A stretch of DNA of 64,000 bases from Rhizophagus irregularis (taxonomy: Eukaryota; Glomeromycota; Glomeromycetes; Glomerales; Glomeraceae), in assembly GCF_026210795.1 (NCBI RefSeq), contig NC_089439.1, forward strand, positions 4,402,001 through 4,466,000. Direction: 5' to 3'. Position 1 is the first letter of the stretch, and every line of letters begins with the position of its first letter. The notes under the pieces are model-generated. The model made no database searches. It was not told the DNA's origin and saw nothing but the letters and a program-made list of their open reading frames with translations. Positions 58,237-64,000 of the stretch are shown here, piece after piece. Made by a program: the position numbers and the translations under genes.

Positions 58237-58833
58237 AGTTTAAAAAAATGACTCCCTTACTATGTTTAAGATAGTACTATATATTTGATAAGGAATAGAT
58301 GTATCTGTTGAAGATCCTCCATATTATTATGTAAAAGTTCTATATTTGTTTTATTAGTTAATTATTATTAAGTATATATATATATATTATTTATAACTTG
58401 GATATTATAAAACTAATAAAAAAATTAATTCGTGATCCACGAGTCAAAATGGGAATCTGGCGTGGCGTCAAATAAAAATTAACAAATTATGTGAGAAAAT
58501 TATTTTAAAAAATAAATTATTTGAAACTTGAATGGGTTCATATAAAGAGCATTACTTAACTGTTAGGAGAACCAAAATTATATATGAATTTTTTGCAGTT
58601 AACTCACATATCACAAGTTATTTCAATGTTTCTAAGTTATTTAATGAATTTTTTTCTTTTAACAAGAGGATTAAATTTGATTTAAAAAAAAGTTAAAATA
58701 ATGAACGGGATAGATTTCTTTTTATGCAAATTGGATACTGGATGATGTAGCTAACTTTATTATTTTAATCTTTTCTTTATGAGACATCTCACCGCTGATT
58801 TGTGGGAAAGTGTCACTATCATATTGGATTTGG
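58237..58833 (+). other. 3' flank of P450 C
   Basis: It matches the flanks of the other P450 copies in parts (GAACGGGATAGATTTC, GCAAATTGGATACTGGATGA). No gene. Confidence 0.5.
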
Positions 58834-59016
58834 TATAGGTGCCGTCGGAATTGCCGAATTGAAATTACGACATTACGAAATATGGATTTTACCATTTAAA
58901 TATTTCAAGATCAGCATTATAGATTTATGGATTACAAATTATCTACGGCATTACGGCGATTTAATATATTACGGTATAAGCTTCATATGCCGTAATTAAT
59001 TCCGACGGCAAGTATA
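58834..59016. mobile_element. MITE with GCCGTCGGAATT termini in the P450 C flank
   Basis: 183 bp. Left end TATAGGTGCCGTCGGAATTG, right end AATTCCGACGGCAAGTATA. The interior has further CCGTAAT/ATTACGGC units. The flanking 8-mers GGATTTGG and GAATTTAG agree at 6 of 8 positions. The P450 B flank (about 53945-53955) has a single GATTTAG at this point, so it is an empty site. Size, possible 8-bp duplication and short TIR fit hAT, weakly. Confidence 0.65.
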
Positions 59017-61177
59017 GAATTTAGTCAGCTTAATCAGTGAATTTCTAATAAATAATAATTAGATGAAATGTGATTTAAAATCTATACTTTCAGTTTTGTC
59101 TTTTGGTCAAAATATTATATAATTATTAATAATACATCTCTCCTTCCAAATAAATTAACAGTATGTATAAGTTTTGATTTGTCAAAACCTATTACTAATT
59201 CACCTATTATTATTTCTTTATACTTAATTTAACAAAAGTACTTTGTTTAAAGGCTTTTATTATCGAATAATTAATCCTATAATCACTAACTTTGTTACAT
59301 TCTTAACGTTAATAGATTGTAAAGATTCTCAATTATAACAGGTGCTGATGCTGACGATTGATTTTTGAGCTTTAGCAAATTGCGTTTTAAGGACGATGAG
59401 AAATGTGGTATTGTTGTATCGTTTTTTTAAATATCTCCATTGATTAAAGATTTTGTTTGTTCTTTTCAACTACCTATAACTTTCTTTTTATTTGAGACAA
59501 CATACATTTTCTGATGTATATTAGTACTATTATTTCTATTCTTTCATGTGGCTTTATAATTTACTGTATATAAATTATGCTATTTCATAGTTTATTATCT
59601 AAATATGAACATTAATAAATGAATAAATTTATTTCTTAAATATTATGATCGGACAAACTCGTCATCACACGACCAAATAAAATAAATTTTTTTCCTTAAA
59701 CATGATACGGCCGATGATGAGAATTTATATAGGATTTGTCATTACGTAATTAAATGAGATTATGGCTGAAAAAAAAAATATTATAAGCCTCAGCTCTGAA
59801 TGGACTATAAATTCGACCGGAATTAATATTATTATTCTGCAGTTCCACCCTAAATTAGCCGTACTGGATACCGGATAAAACTGTTACGGATAGAAACACT
59901 AGTCACAATTGGATATCGACTTGGAAAAATTACTTTTGGACGTTTTTAATTATGAAGAATAAATAGAGTAAATTATTTTAATTATCTATTTATAGTAAAT
60001 ATATTTTTGAGATGAAATTGTTTTCTTTTTATTGAAATGACAAGATCGAATTATCAAAATAATTTTTTTTTTTGAAAATTTTATTCTGTCTTACAAAGTA
60101 TTTAAGGTTGTATCCACCGGTAAGACAAAAACTGACTCACACCAATAGTTCATAGTATAGCTTTTAAGAATAATTGTCCGGAGCATAGCGAAGGAAATTC
60201 GTGATTTGATAGTAATATTCCTTCCTTTGCTTACGTCATCCTTATTCACCCTTGCATTTTCCCTTTTTTTTGATTATATACTTCTATTTGGTTGAAAGAT
60301 AATAATGTCGACTGATTATTTTTTTTATTGCAAATTTGGTCACAATGATGTTACGATGTAAATTATTAGTACAGGAAATCAAAATTTATTTTTAAAAGTC
60401 CGTCCGAGTACAGAAAAAATTTTTTTATACTAATTTGTAATAAAGATGACTCATATAGTAGTTATACTGTAAATATAGTTGTATTATTCTTATGTAATCA
60501 TAATTTTCCATATACTAATATAGTAAACTATAATTGCAAACAAAAAAATATAAATCAGAATTTTCTTTCAATGTACATATTTACCGTATATCACTAGGGT
60601 GATGTTTTTCGCATCTTTTTAATTTTTCTTATCGAGAAAAACATTGAGAGGATAACACTTTCGATGAGCTTTAAAAATAAAATAATATAAAGGTTACAAA
60701 TAATTTTTTTTAGATAGAAACAGAATTAAGGACGAAATGTCAGTGAATTATCAAGTAATATTTTAGAATTATATGAATGTGTTTTAATACTTAAAGTTGC
60801 TCTATATAAAAAAAATAAAATTCATTAATAAACGTTCAAATTAATCTTGTAAGACATACTTGATATTTGATATATAATCTCAAGTTTTATTATACATCTA
60901 TTTCAACAATTAATTCAGATCAACGTATTTATGAACTGTTAATTATTTATTTAAGGAATTACGTGTCTTCACTATCACGTTAATGAAATAATATTCATAA
61001 TAATTTACTAAACTTGACACCACGTGACCGCAACGATTTTAAATACGAATATTGTTACACACGGTGGCTTTGATTGTGCTACTATTGTGTATGTATAACA
61101 TTACCAAACTATTAAAGTCCACATATAGAATTTTCATTAATTTTTTTTTTACTTACGATTACTAAGAATATCAAAAT
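59017..61177. other. Gene-free interval
   Basis: AT-rich, no supported feature. Confidence 0.4.
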
Positions 61178-62561
61178 GAAAAACACAAATACTGTAAATG
61201 GGTGAATTGGATTGAAGAAGCTATTTCTAGAGAAATATTATAGACTTTATGAACAAAAACATTTTGGTAATATCCAAAAAGTTGGAATTGGAGGATTCAG
61301 AAAAGTTTATCGTGCGAGTTGGAAAAATTCTCAATATTTTGCGTTGAAATCTTTTTTTAATATTGATGACGTCACTGCAAAAGAAATCGTTCATGAGGTA
61401 TAAATTATGAGATAGTCAAAATAATAAACATTTCATATCGGCTGATTGGAAAAATCAAGCCAATTAATATTTAAGCTCAGTTGATGGGTTCATTATATAA
61501 CTGATGGGTTACTTAATGTCATTAGCATATAAAATTATGGGAGGCTTTTCTGATCAGCCGATATGTTAATATTCATAATATGAAATTTTGTTCATTTAAA
61601 GTTTATAGTATTTATAATATTGATATTCTAGCTTAAACTTCAACGTGATATACAATTACATAATAACATTATTAAATTCTATGGAATTGCAAAATTTGAT
61701 CCAGGTATAGTAAATTTATTATATTTCTGTATGTTTAATATGTAATTTATAAATTATATTTTAATAAAAAAAAAATGATTATTTCTTTTTATTTTATTAT
61801 TTATAATTAGAAAACCAAAATTCTCAATCAAATAATTATTTGCTAGTGATGGAGCATGCTGATTCTGGTTCTCTTAAAGATTATTTAAAGGAAAACTTCA
61901 ATAATCTTACATGGAACGATAAATATAACTTTGCATACCAATTAACCTGTGCCGTGTCATGTTTACATAATGAAGGAATAGTGCATCGTGATTTGGTAAT
62001 TTATTTAATTAATTATAAAAGTATTATTATAAAATTTTTCTTCCATATTTTTTAATATCATAACGCATTTATAGCACTCGGGTAATGTATCGGTTCATCG
62101 GAATATTATCAAATTATCCGACTTTGGGTTGTCGAAGAGAATTGAATCATCATCCAACACACAATCAAAACTTTTTGGAATAATTCTTTATGTTGATCCA
62201 AAAATATTTAATGGACAAAGAAAAAATCAACCTCAACACAAATATTCCGTTAAATGAAAAAGTGATATCTATAGTGTTGGTGTATTATTCTGGGAGATAT
62301 CTAGTATTCAAACTCCTTTCTATTATAAAAGCGAACAGTACTATGATATTGATTTTGCTTTAGAAATTTCACAGGTCTTAGAGAAGAACCGTTCCCGATA
62401 CACCTAAAGATTATGTTGAAATTTATACTGGTATGTAATATATTTATTTAGAAAATAAAATTTTCAACAAACTCTCATTATTACAATGTACTTTTTTTAG
62501 AATGTTGCCAGATAAACGCCCAACCATAAATCAAGTAGTAGAAAGATATTTATTGGTATGA
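61178..62561 (+). pseudogene. TKL kinase pseudogene
   Basis: Exon-like pieces at 61178-61397, 61632-61704, 61811-61995, 62075-62431 and 62502-62561 keep good splice sites and the family motifs: CKWVNWIEEAI, GIGGFRKVYRA, LKSF Lys, VMEHADSGSL, HRDLHSGN across an intron, DFGLSK, and the YVDPKIF variant of APE. Breaks: a frame change between WIEEAISREIL and YYRLYEQKHF near 61240; one base gained or lost before EKSDIYS near 62255 (giving a stop); another near 62390; and loss of most of the ECW...P region at the start of the last exon. It belongs to a different TKL subfamily from the two intact kinases here. No Cys-rich N-terminal exon is visible upstream. Confidence 0.85.
61434..61564. mobile_element. 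MITE in a kinase pseudogene intron (CATATCGGCTGAT termini)
   Basis: 131 bp from CATATCGGCTGATTGGAAAA to CTGATCAGCCGATATG. The ends are inverted over 13 bases, then partly (AAAAATCAAGCC / GGCTTTTC). It lies wholly inside the first visible intron (61398-61631). Target duplication unclear. Confidence 0.65.
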
Positions 62562-64000
62562 GAAAACTGCTAAACAAGGATTTCAATGCGCTCAAATTAA
62601 ATTAAAAAAATTAAGAAAATTGATTTTTTTATTCGAATGTAACTAAAAGTACATGATAATGATAGTATTTTGTTTATACTGTGCCTAGGGGGAAAATGGT
62701 GATGGCAATTGTAACCCAGTAATATTTTTACTTATTAGACAATTATTTATCACTCCTTAAATTTAATTCCTTGTTATTGTAAAAAGTTAAGGAGGTCAAC
62801 GATATAATCTAAGTTTAATTCCTGGCGACGATTACGTGAACATCTGAATCAACCTATTTACAAAATATTGTAGACAATAAAAAAAATTCCAAAATAACAA
62901 CATTACTACATTTTAATCTTAAATTTTCATTTAAATTATTAGTGAGCTCTCTTAAAAATGTGGTGACAAAAAAATTGAAAAAACATATGTAATATATATG
63001 ATGTAACACAGGATCTATAGAATATTCTTAAGGCTTTTAAAAATTTTTTCGATATATTAAGAAAATATTAAATAATGTATTCATCAAATTGTAAATAAGA
63101 TGTTGATACTCTATGTAGATTAATGAAGGAATTTTTAAGATGAAAGTTTGAAAGTTTGATTCATATCCTGAATTTTCATCCAAAAAAATGAAATTTGCCG
63201 AAAAGAGAATTTATATTTTGTATTTCAATTGCACCCAGTTTTTTGTATCACGGGGTGACAAATAAAATTTTGACACTAAGTCCCTCAGATACTTAATGTT
63301 TTTGAACTCGTGGCTGCACGTGATTATGTGACACTTAAATGTCACTTGTTCCTTAGATGGTGAAGATCGACACAAACCGCGCCCACAAAACCTGAGTGCA
63401 TTTCAATTTTGAGATGACGTAAATTATTTTGAGACCATAATATACAGGAATTATAATTACCACCGCTACAATTGCTACAGGTTCCAATTTGAACACGTTA
63501 AACGAATTTTCTATATTCGTTTCAAATTTATTAATATATTGTTCTTCTCAATGGTTTACTTTCCTTAGTGGTTTTACTTAATTTAATGATTAATCACCAT
63601 GTTCAATCGTTAAATATCTAAATTTAGAGCTCCAAATTGGATCAGCTCAGATCGGGTACCTGACACCTGAACTAAAAATCTGGGCCAGGTCATAATAGGT
63701 TTTTAACCTCCCTTTGAGTTGGATAACTTTATAATAAGATTAACATAAGTACAATGTAATTTTTTACTTTGTTACATCTTTGTAACATATTACATACAAT
63801 TCATTCTAAATAATACTTTATTTAATCATAAATCATAAAAATACATTCCAATAAAATATTATATTGTAGTAATGTTAAAGAAAATAAATAGTAAATAATA
63901 AAGAAATTTATACCTTTCCTTTCTTTTATTCAGCTGCTTTTATCTATAAGTGAAAAATAAATTATTAAATAATATATTAATAAAATGAATCATATAAAAG
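62562..64000. other. Gene-free interval to the window end
   Basis: AT-rich. No open frame with protein character and no repeat that I can support. Confidence 0.4.

Noticed and set aside
1-64000. CRISPR arrays, bacterial operons, ribosome binding sites
   Set aside because: Introns and gene families are eukaryotic; tandem repeats present are not spacer-repeat arrays.

Overview
This window looks like nuclear DNA of an arbuscular mycorrhizal fungus (Glomeromycotina), most like Rhizophagus/Glomus. The evidence is very AT-rich intergenic DNA, short GT-AG introns, and families typical of these fungi: TKL kinases with HRDLHSGN- or HGDLHPKN-type catalytic loops, F-box/LRR proteins, kelch membrane proteins, lineage-expanded P450s, Uma2-domain proteins, non-LTR retrotransposon remnants and many small inverted-repeat elements. 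The organism call is an inference; no rRNA or marker gene is present.

Layout. 0-8 kb: inverted-repeat elements, a multi-exon kelch gene on the minus strand with one frameshift, and a 1.48-kb TIR element (6328-7804). 8-15 kb: an F-box pseudogene, an intact two-exon cytochrome P450 on the minus strand (11677-13404) and a relict P450 fragment upstream of it. 15.7-18.3 kb: a second copy of the TIR element, then a three-exon gene joining a Uma2 nuclease-fold domain to a C-terminal C2H2 zinc finger. 19.6-24.2 kb: a MITE inside a decayed repeat, an intact F-box gene and a LINE 3' end with a (TAAA)n tail. 25.7-28.2 kb: a seven-exon gene that I reconstruct as tandem Myb/SANT-like repeats, a Cys-rich knuckle and a TKL kinase. 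29-30.2 kb: two hAT-like elements, one with a perfect 8-bp target duplication. 33-40 kb: an intact seven-exon TKL kinase, two decayed Myb-like pseudogenes, two related MITEs and an intact 181-aa Myb-like gene. 41-50 kb: a Tc1-like end, a second copy of the decayed repeat, and a third TIR element split by about 5.5 kb of gene-poor DNA. 50.8-59 kb: P450 pseudogene and intact P450 in tandem, each inside the same duplicated block as the 11-14 kb gene. 61.2-62.6 kb: a TKL kinase pseudogene with a MITE in its first visible intron.

The genes do not form a pathway. The window reads as an accessory region shaped by segmental duplication (P450 and Myb-like families) and by non-autonomous transposons. 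The most notable items are two domain combinations supported by phase-consistent splicing (Uma2 plus zinc finger; Myb-like repeats plus kinase), P450s lacking the I-helix acid-alcohol pair, and a TIR family with matching 3-bp target duplications at three loci, one of them interrupted. All splice models were derived by eye from splice signals and reading frame, without transcript data.
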